Shown: positions 1-9,107, counted from the first letter of the stretch. The stretch: DNA of 64,000 nucleotides from Arachidicoccus rhizosphaerae (GCF_900107765.1 NZ_FNQY01000001.1:534654-598653), one strand, 5' to 3'. Notes: a model not told the origin generated them from the letters alone. Made by a program: numbers and translations.

Positions 1-119
1 GCGTCTTTAGGAACATATTTGAGTCCCGGGTTAGAGGTAGAACTACAGGCGCTGAATATCAATGAGATAAATAGGATGAGCAGCGTACCTTGTACTGGTT
101 GGGCTATTTTTTTCATCAT
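1..119 (-). CDS. Lipoprotein N-terminus, partial (DUF4836-like?)
   Basis: Only the first 39 codons lie in the window; the gene runs off the left edge. The product starts with two Met and two Lys, then a hydrophobic stretch (residues about 11-22) and a lipobox ending FSAC at Cys25, followed by Ser/Thr-rich residues. This is a type II (lipoprotein) signal peptide, so the mature protein should be lipid-anchored in an outer or inner membrane. The following residues (LKYVPKDA, using bases at the edge) resemble the start of the Bacteroidota DUF4836 family, but that assignment rests on a few residues. It is divergent from lpxA with about 250 bp between them. Confidence 0.6.
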   Translation of the reverse strand, partial: MMKKIAQPVQGTLLILFISLIFSACSSTSNPGLKYVPKD

Positions 120-314
120 GAATTGGGAATTTTTAAAAAGACTTAACAGCTTTGGGTGAAGTTTTTGATTCTTTGAGCATTCTAATCCATACAAATGTAA
201 AAAGATGTATTGAATAAAAGCCACTTAGGTGGCTTAAAATTGCAATTTCGTCAAAATTTATGGCATATTCGTATATTATATTATTATTTTATCAATAAGT
301 ATAATCTATTTCTC

Positions 315-322
315 TATTTTTG
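315..322 (+). promoter_or_regulatory. Candidate -7 box (TATTTTTG) of lpxA
   Basis: TATTTTTG fits the Bacteroidota -7 consensus TAnnTTTG and lies 50 nt before the lpxA ATG, giving an inferred leader of about 45 nt. No clear TTTG -33 element is seen at the usual spacing. Confidence 0.4.
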
Positions 323-372
323 TGCCGGCAAAAAATCAAACGTTTGATTATACCGGGTTTTAAATTTATTCA

Positions 373-1170
373 ATGATCCAACCGCATACCTATATTCACT
401 CAGGCGCAAAACTGGCCCCGAATGTAAAAGTTGACCCATTTTCCGTAATCCATCCTGATGTAGTGATTGGTGAAGGAACCTGGATTGGCAGTAATGTGAC
501 TATTATGGATGGCGCCCGTATCGGCAAGAACTGCCGTATCTTTCCGGGGGCTATCATCTCTGCTATTCCCCAGGATTTAAAATTCGAGGGAGAGGCCACG
601 ACGGTTGAGATTGGCGATAATACCACCATCAGAGAGTTCGTGAGCATCAACCGGGGTACGGTTGACCGCTATAAAACCGTTATCGGAAGTAATTGTCTGA
701 TAATGGCCTATAGTCATATCGCCCATGACTGCATTATTGGAGATCATTGCATTTTAAGTAACAATACCCAGATGGCCGGTCACGTCGTGATGGGCGACTG
801 GGCGATTATAGCCGGTATGTCCGCCGTGCATCAGTTTTCAAAGATCGGCGCCCACGCCTATATCGGCGGCGGCAGCCTGGTCAGTAAAGACGTTCCGCCT
901 TATATCAAGGCGATTCGTCAGCCATTATCCTATGGCGGCGTAAACAGCGTCGGCCTTAAAAGAAGAGGTTATAACCTGAACCAGATCAATGAGATTTTAG
1001 ATATCTACCGGGTTATTTATAATCAGGGACTCAATACAACACAAGCACTTGAATATATTGAACAAGAGTTCAGAGCCAGTGATGAAAGGGACGAAATCAT
1101 TTCCTTTATCCGTGAAAGTGAACGAGGAATCGTTAAACGTGGCAATAAAGGTGGTGCCATAGGGGAGTAA
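373..1170 (+). CDS. lpxA: UDP-N-acetylglucosamine O-acyltransferase
   Basis: Transfers a hydroxyacyl chain from acyl carrier protein to the 3-OH of UDP-GlcNAc, the first step of lipid A synthesis, in the cytoplasm. The 265-residue length is normal for LpxA. Residues about 5-190 form hexapeptide repeats of a left-handed beta-helix; the IAHDC motif holds the expected catalytic histidine (H118), followed by GGMSAVHQF-like and GAHAYIGGG segments and the conserved LKRRG motif that starts the helical C-terminal part. The ATG is preceded by a TAnnTTTG box. In many relatives lpxA follows lpxD and lpxC/fabZ; here the upstream gene is divergent, so lpxA heads its own transcript together with the ABC ATPase 5 bp downstream. 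Confidence 0.95.
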   Translation: MIQPHTYIHSGAKLAPNVKVDPFSVIHPDVVIGEGTWIGSNVTIMDGARIGKNCRIFPGAIISAIPQDLKFEGEATTVEIGDNTTIREFVSINRGTVDRYKTVIGSNCLIMAYSHIAHDCIIGDHCILSNNTQMAGHVVMGDWAIIAGMSAVHQFSKIGAHAYIGGGSLVSKDVPPYIKAIRQPLSYGGVNSVGLKRRGYNLNQINEILDIYRVIYNQGLNTTQALEYIEQEFRASDERDEIISFIRESERGIVKRGNKGGAIGE

Positions 1171-1175
1171 ACCTT

Positions 1176-1847
1176 ATGAGAATTACCCTTGATAATGCCG
1201 GTAAGCGTTTTAACCGTGACTGGATTTTCCGGGCACTTGATTACCAGTTTGTTTCAGGGAAAGCCTATGCGATTACGGGTAATAATGGCAGCGGCAAAAG
1301 CACTCTTTTACAGGCCATTGCCGGTGCCAGTGAACTTAGTGAAGGTCATATGCAGTGGCAGGCAGAGCGTCCGGATAAGAAAGCGTCTGTGGACAACGGC
1401 CCGTCTGGGGCCTTACCCCATGAAAAAATTCACCGGCAATTAAGTATCGTAGCACCCTATCTGGAACTCATTGAAGAGATGACCGCCCGTGAGTTCATGG
1501 ATTTTCATAAAAGCTTCAAACCTTTAATTTCCGGTTATAGCACCCCTCAGGTGCTGGAAGCTGTACAATTAAAAACGGCCGCCTCCAAACAAATCCGATA
1601 TTTTTCCAGCGGGATGAAGCAGCGCATGAAACTGGCGCAGGGCTTTTTTACCGATGTACCCGTTATTTTACTGGATGAGCCCTGCTCTAATATGGATCAG
1701 GTAGGTTTTGAACTCTATCAGGACCTCATCAGCCGCTTTAGCCGGGACCGCCTGGTCATTGTCAGCAGTAATGACAAGGAGGAATACGGTTTTTGTACCG
1801 GTATCATTGATATCAGAGATTATAAGCCGGCAACGGGGGTAAAATAA
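1176..1847 (+). CDS. ABC transporter ATP-binding protein, no permease nearby
   Basis: A single nucleotide-binding domain of 223 residues. Walker A is GNNGSGKST at residues 35-43, the ABC signature FSSGMKQ at about 143-149, and Walker B VILLDEP at 163-169. There is no membrane segment, and no permease gene in this window, so the partner is unknown. The switch (H-loop) position reads SSND rather than the usual THD, so the conserved histidine is missing, which could slow ATP turnover or mark a particular subfamily. It starts 5 bp after lpxA and is surely co-transcribed; the linkage suggests, but does not show, a role at the envelope. Confidence 0.85.
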   Translation: MRITLDNAGKRFNRDWIFRALDYQFVSGKAYAITGNNGSGKSTLLQAIAGASELSEGHMQWQAERPDKKASVDNGPSGALPHEKIHRQLSIVAPYLELIEEMTAREFMDFHKSFKPLISGYSTPQVLEAVQLKTAASKQIRYFSSGMKQRMKLAQGFFTDVPVILLDEPCSNMDQVGFELYQDLISRFSRDRLVIVSSNDKEEYGFCTGIIDIRDYKPATGVK

Positions 1848-1912
1848 CGCTGCCCGAAAAACAATTGCTTTTTTACGGTGTTCCGTGACCGTAGGCTATT
1901 ATAATGACCTCC

Positions 1913-4774
1913 TTAAAGCCGGATATTATTTCTTCTGCCTTCTTTTCCGCCGAATTTTCTGGGATAATAAGAAAAGGTCAGCATAAAATACTGCTGCAGT
2001 CCATTGGTGACGGTCGTCCCGATGCTATTGTTATTCAGGAAATTGACAATGTTTTTGTTCTCGTGGAGGAGGTCAAAAGCGGTAAATTTAAGTTCCGCCA
2101 TTTCATTCATAAACCGGAAGGTAGAGGTCGCATTCCAGATGGAGGCCGTGGAGCTGTTGGTCTGAGCCTGATTGGACTGATAGTCAAAATTCGAGGAAAG
2201 AGACCATTTTTTGGTAATGGAATAGGTCGCGTTAACAGAGGTCGTATAGTTTCTGATGGTGGGAGAAATGCCATAGGCACCCGCCTGACTGTTTTTATTG
2301 CTGCTGATGGTCTCGCCAAGGGTGGTATTGAATTTTTCAAGGATGATAAAAGACGCCGAAAACGCATTTTTCCAGTTGGTATTGCGGGAGGTGGACTGAA
2401 TACCGTTAATAAAGCCCGGAAGGGTACTTATATTGTAGGAGGGCGAATATTTAAACTGCAACTGATATTTTTCACCCATTTTGCTGGAAAAGCGGGTATT
2501 TGCCCCAATGCCAAGATTACGGCGCCCGTCACCATTGAGTAAATACCGGATACTTTTGCCGGCGGCGTCATAGACAACGCTGTCAATAATGCCATTATGG
2601 CTACTGCTGTAGTCCAGGTTTACAGAGAGGCCATAGCTGCTTTTGCTGGAATTTTTGGACCGGTTGATATTCATCTGGTAATGACCGTCCAGGTTTCTGC
2701 CGACCTTTAAATAAGGGTTGCCGACAGTCACGTTATACCGGTTGGTCGTATCTACGATCGGTACCAGTTGATCAATATCCGGTGTACTGGGGTAATAACT
2801 GCCATAAAAATACCCCTGCACTTCATAATGATCTTGTTTGGACTTATAAAAATTCATGTTCAGGGAGGGTTGCCAGAAATGGTAATTTTTATCAATGTTC
2901 CGGTATAAAATAGAAGAACTGTTTTTCTGGCTGAGCCACTGATGATCCAGGGAGGCCATGACGATAAAATAAAAATATTGCCCCTGTTTGCTCTTATTGA
3001 TGGTCTTGGACATATTAAGTCCCGGCGAATAGGAAAAAACGGACAGCGTATTATTATTGGTCAGGTAGTCATTGGTTATATATTTATGGCTGACGGTATC
3101 CAGGTCCTGAACCCTGCTGTTCATGGTATTTCTTGAAAAGCCGACGCCATTATTTAATCCAATCTGAATATTGTAAAAGTTATAGATACCCATCAAAAGC
3201 TGCCTTAAAGAGTTGTAGCGGAGATTGGCATTTACATTAAAATTGTCCGAGTTGGTATTATAATTTCTGATCAGCGTATTGGAGGAAATGGTATCTACAA
3301 AAGAGTTAAAGATATTTTCCGTATGATTAAAGGAATTGTTTGAACCATAATTGGAGTTTAAATATAAGTTATAACTGTTGAGTGAATTATCCTGATTAAG
3401 CCAGCCATTGCTGGTGGTCATCATATTTAAGGAGACATTATTGCCATTACTGCTGGAGTAATTTTTTACCTGATTGGCACTTATCGCGCTGTCATTTCTA
3501 AAGACATTATTGCTGGACGTACTATTATTTTCCTGCGAAGTATGATTGAATTTAGAGCTGATATTTATAAAATTCTGATACTTGTTACGCCTGTCGTACA
3601 GGATGTTCGCATCATGTGAGTTCATGGAATTATGGCTGGTGGAGTTCGCATTGCTGGTCTGGCTGTAACTAAGCAGATTATCTGTTTGCTGCGTGGAGCT
3701 GGTATTATCCAGGTCGGTATGCTTAAAGGTGTAATCGCCGGTTAGTCTGCTATAAAACTGCCCGTTATTGGCTTCATTGAAGCTATGCTGCCATTTGGCG
3801 CTGCCCCAGATATTTTTCTTTATGCCGTTTAGATTAGGATCTCCGTAACCGAAGTACATAAAGCTCTGCTTAAAGGTGTTTTGTAAAAAAGCGTCGTTGC
3901 CGATCCCGCTGGTTTTATTGGTGTTATCCAGGCCAAAAGCGATGCCTGCCTGGTTCTTGGGGTTATACACCTGCAGGACTCCGGATCCGTCATAGCGCTG
4001 GTCCGTGCCATAGCCTGCATTTACTTTACCGAACATGCCTTTTTTCTTATCTTCTTTTAACTGGACATTCATGCTGTATAAAGAATCCTTTTTGTCATTA
4101 TCTACACCTTCTATTTTGGTAAGATCCTTTTGCTGGTACAACTGGATTTTCTTAATCGCGTTTTTAGGCAGATTCTGCGTGGCAATCTTTGTGTCTCCGC
4201 CAAAAAATGGCTTTCCGTCCACCAGTAGCTTTTCGATTTTTTTACCATTCATCGTGATGGTTCCGTCAGACCACACCACCATACCCGGGACCCGGAGCAG
4301 CATATCTTCCACAACCGCATTGGAGTCCAGTTTAAACGCATCCGGATTGATTTCCAGTGTATCGTTATTCATCTTGATCGGCACCACAGACTTTACCACT
4401 ACATCCTCCAGGCTGCCTGCGGCAAGCTGATGGATATTTATCTTACCCAGGTCCAGCTGGCTGCCCATGGAGTCCAGTCGGATGGAATCAGAAAGCGGGT
4501 TGTAACCGGTATAGGTAACCACGTAATACATGGGCAGTTTTATGGGAAGATCCCCGGATGCAAAAGCACCGGCATAGTCGGTAATGGCAAATCCCTTGAT
4601 GGTAGAATCCGCTTTATTATAAAAAACAATGGAAGCGCCGTTTAACGGGACATCATTGATGGAATCATAAATAATCCCTTTTACGGTGGCGCCTTTTGCT
4701 TTGTCCTGTTTAGATTGAGCGAAGGTGCTGAAGGCGACTAGCGTGAAAAATAGACCGAGTAGAATTGCCCGCAT
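1913..4774 (-). CDS. Outer-membrane beta-barrel protein, TonB-receptor-like
   Basis: A 953-residue outer-membrane protein. Residues 1-20 are a Sec signal peptide ending FAQ. Residues about 30-110 resemble a carboxypeptidase regulatory-like beta-sandwich, followed by a plug-like segment (about 130-215, with VEDMLLRVPGM and LLVDGKPFFGG) and then a long Asn/Ser-rich beta-strand region with alternating aromatic residues that ends in a hydrophobic barrel strand. This order matches the outer membrane beta-barrel family common in Bacteroidota (OMP_b-brl_3), which is related to TonB-dependent receptors but usually has no SusD partner. The substrate is unknown. It lies 8 bp downstream of the 422-residue beta-propeller-like gene, so the two form an operon and may act together. 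Confidence 0.85.
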   Translation of the reverse strand: MRAILLGLFFTLVAFSTFAQSKQDKAKGATVKGIIYDSINDVPLNGASIVFYNKADSTIKGFAITDYAGAFASGDLPIKLPMYYVVTYTGYNPLSDSIRLDSMGSQLDLGKINIHQLAAGSLEDVVVKSVVPIKMNNDTLEINPDAFKLDSNAVVEDMLLRVPGMVVWSDGTITMNGKKIEKLLVDGKPFFGGDTKIATQNLPKNAIKKIQLYQQKDLTKIEGVDNDKKDSLYSMNVQLKEDKKKGMFGKVNAGYGTDQRYDGSGVLQVYNPKNQAGIAFGLDNTNKTSGIGNDAFLQNTFKQSFMYFGYGDPNLNGIKKNIWGSAKWQHSFNEANNGQFYSRLTGDYTFKHTDLDNTSSTQQTDNLLSYSQTSNANSTSHNSMNSHDANILYDRRNKYQNFINISSKFNHTSQENNSTSSNNVFRNDSAISANQVKNYSSSNGNNVSLNMMTTSNGWLNQDNSLNSYNLYLNSNYGSNNSFNHTENIFNSFVDTISSNTLIRNYNTNSDNFNVNANLRYNSLRQLLMGIYNFYNIQIGLNNGVGFSRNTMNSRVQDLDTVSHKYITNDYLTNNNTLSVFSYSPGLNMSKTINKSKQGQYFYFIVMASLDHQWLSQKNSSSILYRNIDKNYHFWQPSLNMNFYKSKQDHYEVQGYFYGSYYPSTPDIDQLVPIVDTTNRYNVTVGNPYLKVGRNLDGHYQMNINRSKNSSKSSYGLSVNLDYSSSHNGIIDSVVYDAAGKSIRYLLNGDGRRNLGIGANTRFSSKMGEKYQLQFKYSPSYNISTLPGFINGIQSTSRNTNWKNAFSASFIILEKFNTTLGETISSNKNSQAGAYGISPTIRNYTTSVNATYSITKKWSLSSNFDYQSNQAQTNSSTASIWNATSTFRFMNEMAELKFTAFDLLHENKNIVNFLNNNSIGTTVTNGLQQYFMLTFSYYPRKFGGKEGRRNNIRL

Positions 4775-4782
4775 GAGTAGGA

Positions 4783-6051
4783 TTATTTTAACTGGATTTT
4801 TAAGATGATATCATTGTCGTCTTTGGTCATAACGGATAAATAGTCTTTAAAGTCCTTGGAAATCGTTTTATCCTTCAGCAGCGACTCTTTTAATTTGATG
4901 ATGGTCGGAATGTCGATGATAGAATATACATAGCGCTGATCCTGACCAAAAATTCTGGGCAGAATACGGGGCGGTAAGTTATAGATACTACTGTCCGTCG
5001 TTACTTTGTTGATGTCATATAAAATATTTTTTGTCAACATAAAATGTCGGTTCCGGTTAGCGAGGGTATTGGCATTAAAAAAGAGATAATTGCCATGCTC
5101 GATCAGGCCGTAATAATCTGAAAAGGCCTGCTCGTTTTTATCTTTGTATTTTTGATAATCAATATTGTTTCTAAAGCTGAGCTGGTTAAAATCCTGCGGC
5201 ATAACACTGGACATCGGGAACACAAACTGATATTTTTCTGTAATCGTATCCGGCGTCAGTTCATAAATGGCGGGACTGAAATCCAGCTGGAATAACAGAT
5301 TCTTGTTATCCAGGGAGGCATTATCCGATAGTTGCAACCTGTATCTGTAATAATCAGACCACAGACCCGGAAGATTGAAAAACGGGAAGTATTGGTGCTT
5401 TATCCGGTTATGGCTGTCATACTGTACCAGGCGGTACAGGACGCTGTCTTTTGAGTGTTTGTCATTGCCGTAATTGCGGTAAATAAATCCGTCGTCATAG
5501 TAAAAGAGGTCATTGTTTAAGGCAATGGATGGGACAGGGGCAGACTGGCGGCGATAATGATCTCCCAGAAAGAGCCACTGCAGGCTGACGAATCTGGAGA
5601 TATCGCGTCCCTGCCATTTATGGACCAGCTCTGTATTTTTCTTATCCGTAATGGTATAATGCTTATTAAGGCTCTTTATTAAAAGCGCGTTTTTAGAAGG
5701 CACATATTGAATATTATCAATGACGTATCTTTTTTTGTCATTTTTAAAGGCATACAGGAATTTACCGGAGCTTTTATCAAACAGATAAAGGATATGATTC
5801 TGATTGTCCCTTATCACAATAGCGTCACCGGCCATCATAAACTGGGATGCCGTGAGGTATTTACTCTGCTTTGTGGTCTGCAGGGGCAAAAAATCTATTT
5901 TTTCAATAAACCTGGAAGCTTTAAAACCGGTTATGCTTTCCGGGTCAGCGTATACTTTGATGCTGTCTTGTGCTAAACTCATCTTTGCCGCTCCAAGACA
6001 AAGTGAGAAAATAAAAGTAAGTAAAGCGTATCTGCGTTTTAGTTTTACCAT
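4783..6051 (-). CDS. Secreted 6-bladed beta-propeller-like protein
   Basis: A 422-residue protein with a basic N-terminus and a hydrophobic segment ending SLAQ at about residue 28, a plausible Sec signal peptide without a lipobox cysteine. After it, short beta-strand blocks such as HILYLFDKSSGKFLYAF recall the Bacteroidota 6-bladed beta-propeller (BF3164/DUF4934-type) family, in which the second strand pattern is yrfD..GkFl. This family is poorly characterised and no enzymatic residues can be assigned. The gene is directly upstream of the beta-barrel gene and appears to start the operon; an 8-bp inverted repeat lies just upstream. An alternative is an unrelated repeat protein; the propeller call is inference from pattern. 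Confidence 0.6.
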   Translation of the reverse strand: MVKLKRRYALLTFIFSLCLGAAKMSLAQDSIKVYADPESITGFKASRFIEKIDFLPLQTTKQSKYLTASQFMMAGDAIVIRDNQNHILYLFDKSSGKFLYAFKNDKKRYVIDNIQYVPSKNALLIKSLNKHYTITDKKNTELVHKWQGRDISRFVSLQWLFLGDHYRRQSAPVPSIALNNDLFYYDDGFIYRNYGNDKHSKDSVLYRLVQYDSHNRIKHQYFPFFNLPGLWSDYYRYRLQLSDNASLDNKNLLFQLDFSPAIYELTPDTITEKYQFVFPMSSVMPQDFNQLSFRNNIDYQKYKDKNEQAFSDYYGLIEHGNYLFFNANTLANRNRHFMLTKNILYDINKVTTDSSIYNLPPRILPRIFGQDQRYVYSIIDIPTIIKLKESLLKDKTISKDFKDYLSVMTKDDNDIILKIQLK

Positions 6052-6074
6052 TTTGAATAGCGGTCAGTGTTTTA

Positions 6075-6101
6075 TTTGACGATACTCCAGGGGTCGTCAA
6101 A
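6075..6101. promoter_or_regulatory. Inverted repeat upstream of the beta-propeller/OMP operon
   Basis: TTTGACGA at 6075-6082 and its exact reverse complement TCGTCAAA at 6094-6101, separated by 11 bp, 23 bp before the start codon of the minus-strand operon. It could be an operator for a dimeric regulator or a hairpin in the leader. Confidence 0.4.
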
Positions 6102-6345
6102 AGATAATTATTTCCCTTGTCAGATTTTCTTTTGAGCTGTTTAGTATGATGTAAATAAACCCTTGATTATTACGACAATGATAACAAATATAGGGTATTG
6201 TCATTAATTATTGAAAAAAGCAGGGAGACTATTTTTATTGCCGGCCGCTGGGGCTACCCTTGAAAACAAATCAAAGACTGTACAGCAGGGGTAGACTTTT
6301 GCTTTAGGTTAAGTTGTTTTTGGATAAGCAGAAGTATTGAAAACA

Positions 6346-6369
6346 GCAGACGGCTGATCCGTCGTCTGC
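6346..6369 (-). terminator. Weak hairpin after msrC
   Basis: GCAGACG at 6346-6352 pairs with CGTCTGC at 6363-6369; on the minus strand it is followed by a short T run (AAAA on the plus strand). It is placed correctly to end the msrC transcript, but stem and tract are modest. Confidence 0.35.
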
Positions 6370-6405
6370 ACCAAAGTATGCAGCAAGACGTGTTTTGCAA
6401 AAAAA

Positions 6406-6888
6406 CTAAGCGAGCGTCTTTTCCAGCTCATGAATCATTTGCTCCAGATATTTCTGATCCAGCTCGTCAAAATGACCCAGGAGTTCACTGTCTATGTCCA
6501 GTACAGCGATTACAGCTCCATTACGGCGAACCGGTAGTACGATTTCTGACTGACTGCGGCTGCTACAGGCAATATGTCCCGGGAACTGATTGACATCCTG
6601 GACGATCAGCGTTTTATCCTCAGCCCAGCTGCCCCCGCATACGCCGCGTCCTTTTTTGATACGAGTGCAGGCAATCGGCCCCTGAAAAGGCCCCAGCACC
6701 AGCTCATCATTTTTTACCAGATAAAAGCCAACCCACCACCAGTTAAACTGTTCTTTCAGGGCGCTGGAGATATTGGCCATATTGGCGATAAGATCCGTCT
6801 CTCCCGTAATGATGGCTGATATCTGTGGCAGCAGGCTTTCGTATTGTTGCTGTCGGGTGCCTTCTATAATGACGATACTCTCTGACAT
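6406..6888 (-). CDS. msrC: Free methionine (R)-sulfoxide reductase, GAF type
   Basis: Reduces free methionine-R-sulfoxide in the cytoplasm, repairing oxidised methionine. The protein is one GAF domain of about 160 residues. All three cysteines expected for fRMsr are present: ACTRIKKGRGVCGG gives the first two and HIACSSRSQSEIV the third, which sits in the conserved substrate pocket, next to WWWVGFY. I chose the ATG at 6888 (MSESIVII) rather than one 8 codons upstream because the family starts just before the LLPQI helix. It is a single-gene unit. Confidence 0.9.
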   Translation of the reverse strand: MSESIVIIEGTRQQQYESLLPQISAIITGETDLIANMANISSALKEQFNWWWVGFYLVKNDELVLGPFQGPIACTRIKKGRGVCGGSWAEDKTLIVQDVNQFPGHIACSSRSQSEIVLPVRRNGAVIAVLDIDSELLGHFDELDQKYLEQMIHELEKTLA

Positions 6889-7027
6889 GTATTTATTGTT
6901 ATAAAATCTCAAGGTCGTTGGATAAACAGATTGCCCGTTTTTTTAATGGGTTAATCTGTTTAGCGTGCTTAGCGTAAAAGGACAACACGAACCGTCCCTA
7001 ACGGCAAAATTAACCATTCCGGCGGCA

Positions 7028-7753
7028 CTACAGGCTCATCATTTCCTTAAATTTTGCCGACTGCCGGCGGCTGACCTCTATTTTCTCCCCGTTTTTAAGT
7101 TCCAGCAGCAGACCGCCGTTAAAATAAGGCTCTATTTTGGAGATCCATTTAAGGTTGACGATATGCTTGCGGTTGACCCGGAAAAAATGATGTTCATCCA
7201 GTCTTTCCTCCAGGGCGTTCAGCGATTTTAATATAAGGGGTTTATAGTTGTCAAAATAGACTTTTGCATAGTTGCCGGCGCTCTCAAAGAGCCGGACATC
7301 GGAGAGTTTGACAAACCAACATTTATCCCCGTCCTTGACAAAGAACTGTTCGTTCTCTGTGAGCACCGTTTTGTTTTCTTTTTGTTGTACCTGTGACTGG
7401 AACTGTGCGGAAAGTTTCTGGATGGCTTCCGCCAGTCTTTTGCTGTCAACGGGTTTTAGCAGGTAGTCCAGCGCATTGACTTCAAAAGCTTTTAAGGCAT
7501 ATTCATCAAAAGCGGTAGTGAAGATGACCTTGGGGGCACTGACCAGTTCAGAAAGCAGTTCAAAGCCATTTTGCCCCGGCATCTGGATATCCAAAAAGAT
7601 CAGATCCGGGTTGTGCTCATGAATTTTCTCGATGGCTTCTTTACTGTTCTGCGCCTCATCCAGTATCTCTATTTCAGGATAAGCCTGGAGCAGTTTTTTA
7701 AGTTCCGCCCTGGCCGGTCTTTCGTCGTCAATGATAATAGCTTTAATCAACAT
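7028..7753 (-). CDS. LytTR-family response regulator
   Basis: A 241-residue response regulator. Residues 1-120 form a receiver domain with acidic pocket DDE at about 9-11 and phospho-acceptor Asp55 in LIFLDIQMPG, plus the TTAFDEYALKAF segment carrying the switch Thr and KPVD with the conserved Lys. Residues about 140-241 are a LytTR DNA-binding domain (FVKDGDKCWFVKL, YFNGGLLLELKNGEKIEVSRR). It should bind promoter DNA after phosphorylation by the sensor kinase encoded 18 bp upstream, with which it forms an operon. The genes it controls cannot be read from the window. Confidence 0.92.
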   Translation of the reverse strand: MLIKAIIIDDERPARAELKKLLQAYPEIEILDEAQNSKEAIEKIHEHNPDLIFLDIQMPGQNGFELLSELVSAPKVIFTTAFDEYALKAFEVNALDYLLKPVDSKRLAEAIQKLSAQFQSQVQQKENKTVLTENEQFFVKDGDKCWFVKLSDVRLFESAGNYAKVYFDNYKPLILKSLNALEERLDEHHFFRVNRKHIVNLKWISKIEPYFNGGLLLELKNGEKIEVSRRQSAKFKEMMSL

Positions 7754-7771
7754 TACTGTGCATTTATAGGG

Positions 7772-8839
7772 TTAGAGTTGTAGCTGAGCGGTCAGTGGAA
7801 TTTCTTGTTCGATGGCCGGGATTTTTACATCTACAATGACACTGTCATGACCTGACTCTTGGATAGAAAAACTGGCCTGTTCCCCAAATAACAGCTGTAA
7901 CCTGTTACGGGTGCTTTTTAGGCCAAAGCTGTCATGTTTAATCTCTTTTAAAAGATGGCCGGTGTTTTCAATACGCAGATGCAGCATATGATCCTCCAGA
8001 AAAGCGGTAATCTTTATCAGGCCCCCTTCAATCTGATGGCTGATGCCATGTTTGATGGAATTCTCTACCAGTGTCTGCAGCATCATGGGAGGCACCTGGA
8101 ATCTGTAGGCTTCCGGGCTGACCGACCACTGCACTTCCAGTCTTTCCTCAAAGCGGATCTTTTCCAGCTCCAGATAAGACTGTACGATTTCTATTTCTGA
8201 ATCCAGCCGGGTGGTGCTGATATTCTCCGCATGCATGCTGCTGCGCAGCAGCTTGCTGAGCTCCGTAATGGCATACCTGGCCTGCCCCGGGTTTTCATCC
8301 ACCAGATACCGGATGCTGTTTAAGGCATTAAAGATAAAGTGGGGGTTGATATGTGCTTTAATGGTTTTCAGTTCCAGTTCTTTGACCACGGATTCCAGCC
8401 GGGCCTTATCCAAAATCTCCTTATTGCTTTTAACAACATAGTGATAGGCAAAATACAGCAGGTTCCAGATAAAAATAATGGCAAAATTACCCACCCAGGC
8501 GACAAAGAGTAAGGCCTCTTTATGCACCTCTTTAGTCGGAGACTTTAAAAGGACCTCAATGGCCTGATTGCAGATAGAGACGACCAGAGACACGACAATA
8601 GCCGAGAGAAAAATAAAAAGGATCTGCCCGGTGAGCTTTTTTTGGAGTACGCCCGTTTTGATAATACCAAAACGCAGCATAGAGGTAATGATAATGACAC
8701 AGATTACCTCCAGGCCACCCACCAACAAAAAGTTGGGGATGATCTTAGGGGAGATCGTCAGGTAGATAAAGCTGATAATAACATAATAACACAGCCATCC
8801 CAGGATCTGCACCGGCCAAAAAATAGGGACTCTTTTCAT
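7772..8839 (-). CDS. LytS-type sensor histidine kinase
   Basis: A membrane sensor kinase of 355 residues. Four hydrophobic segments fill roughly residues 5-150, followed by a His_kinase (PF06580) domain with the phospho-acceptor His in AHINPHFIFNALN and the N-box MLQTLVENSIKHGI, and a short ATPase C-terminus. It is expected to phosphorylate the LytTR regulator encoded directly downstream. I chose the ATG at 8839 (MKRVPIFW) over an upstream ATG at 8872 because a -7 box TAACTTTG lies 6 nt before it, which would place the upstream codon before the transcription start. No periplasmic ligand domain is seen. Confidence 0.9.
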   Translation of the reverse strand: MKRVPIFWPVQILGWLCYYVIISFIYLTISPKIIPNFLLVGGLEVICVIIITSMLRFGIIKTGVLQKKLTGQILFIFLSAIVVSLVVSICNQAIEVLLKSPTKEVHKEALLFVAWVGNFAIIFIWNLLYFAYHYVVKSNKEILDKARLESVVKELELKTIKAHINPHFIFNALNSIRYLVDENPGQARYAITELSKLLRSSMHAENISTTRLDSEIEIVQSYLELEKIRFEERLEVQWSVSPEAYRFQVPPMMLQTLVENSIKHGISHQIEGGLIKITAFLEDHMLHLRIENTGHLLKEIKHDSFGLKSTRNRLQLLFGEQASFSIQESGHDSVIVDVKIPAIEQEIPLTAQLQL

Positions 8840-8845
8840 TAGGCT

Positions 8846-8853
8846 CAAAGTTA
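8846..8853 (-). promoter_or_regulatory. -7 box (TAACTTTG) of the kinase/regulator operon
   Basis: On the minus strand TAACTTTG ends 6 nt before the ATG at 8839, so the mRNA would be nearly leaderless. It decides the kinase start codon. Confidence 0.55.
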
Positions 8854-9099
8854 CATAAGTTACCAAAGGCATGCTTTGTTATTACACCAATGGTCAATAG
8901 GCTGTATAGGATGCCTTGGCTGTCCTGATCAGATGGGGGCGCCAAGGCGGGTTCTCAGCCCGTGATATACAATTAAATTATTGGTAATCAATATATATAA
9001 AACCCTTATACTGGCATTATTTTCGCTGTTTAGGGAGCAAGTCCATGGCTGCTAACACCAGCCAAAGGCATAAAAAAAGCAGATATTGGCTGAAAATTG

Positions 9100-9107
9100 T
9101 ACTTTTG
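9100..9107 (+). promoter_or_regulatory. Candidate -7 box (TACTTTTG) of dxs
   Basis: TACTTTTG matches TAnnTTTG and would give a leader of about 40 nt before the ATG at 9152. Confidence 0.4.

Larger units (their letters stand above)
6052..6405. other. Intergenic stretch with two inverted repeats
   Basis: No convincing gene. It holds an 8-bp inverted repeat near the beta-propeller start (6075-6101) and a weak hairpin near the msrC end (6346-6369). Otherwise it is AT-rich with no repeat or RNA gene that I can support. Confidence 0.5.

Noticed and set aside
1874..1893. TACGGT/ACCGTA hairpin between the ABC ATPase gene and the beta-barrel gene
   Set aside because: The stem is 6 bp and no T tract follows on either strand, so it is not called a terminator.
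1904..2542. 212-codon open frame on the plus strand opposite the beta-barrel gene
   Set aside because: It is fully antisense to a well-supported outer-membrane protein gene and shows Gly/Lys/Arg-rich sequence without any domain pattern.
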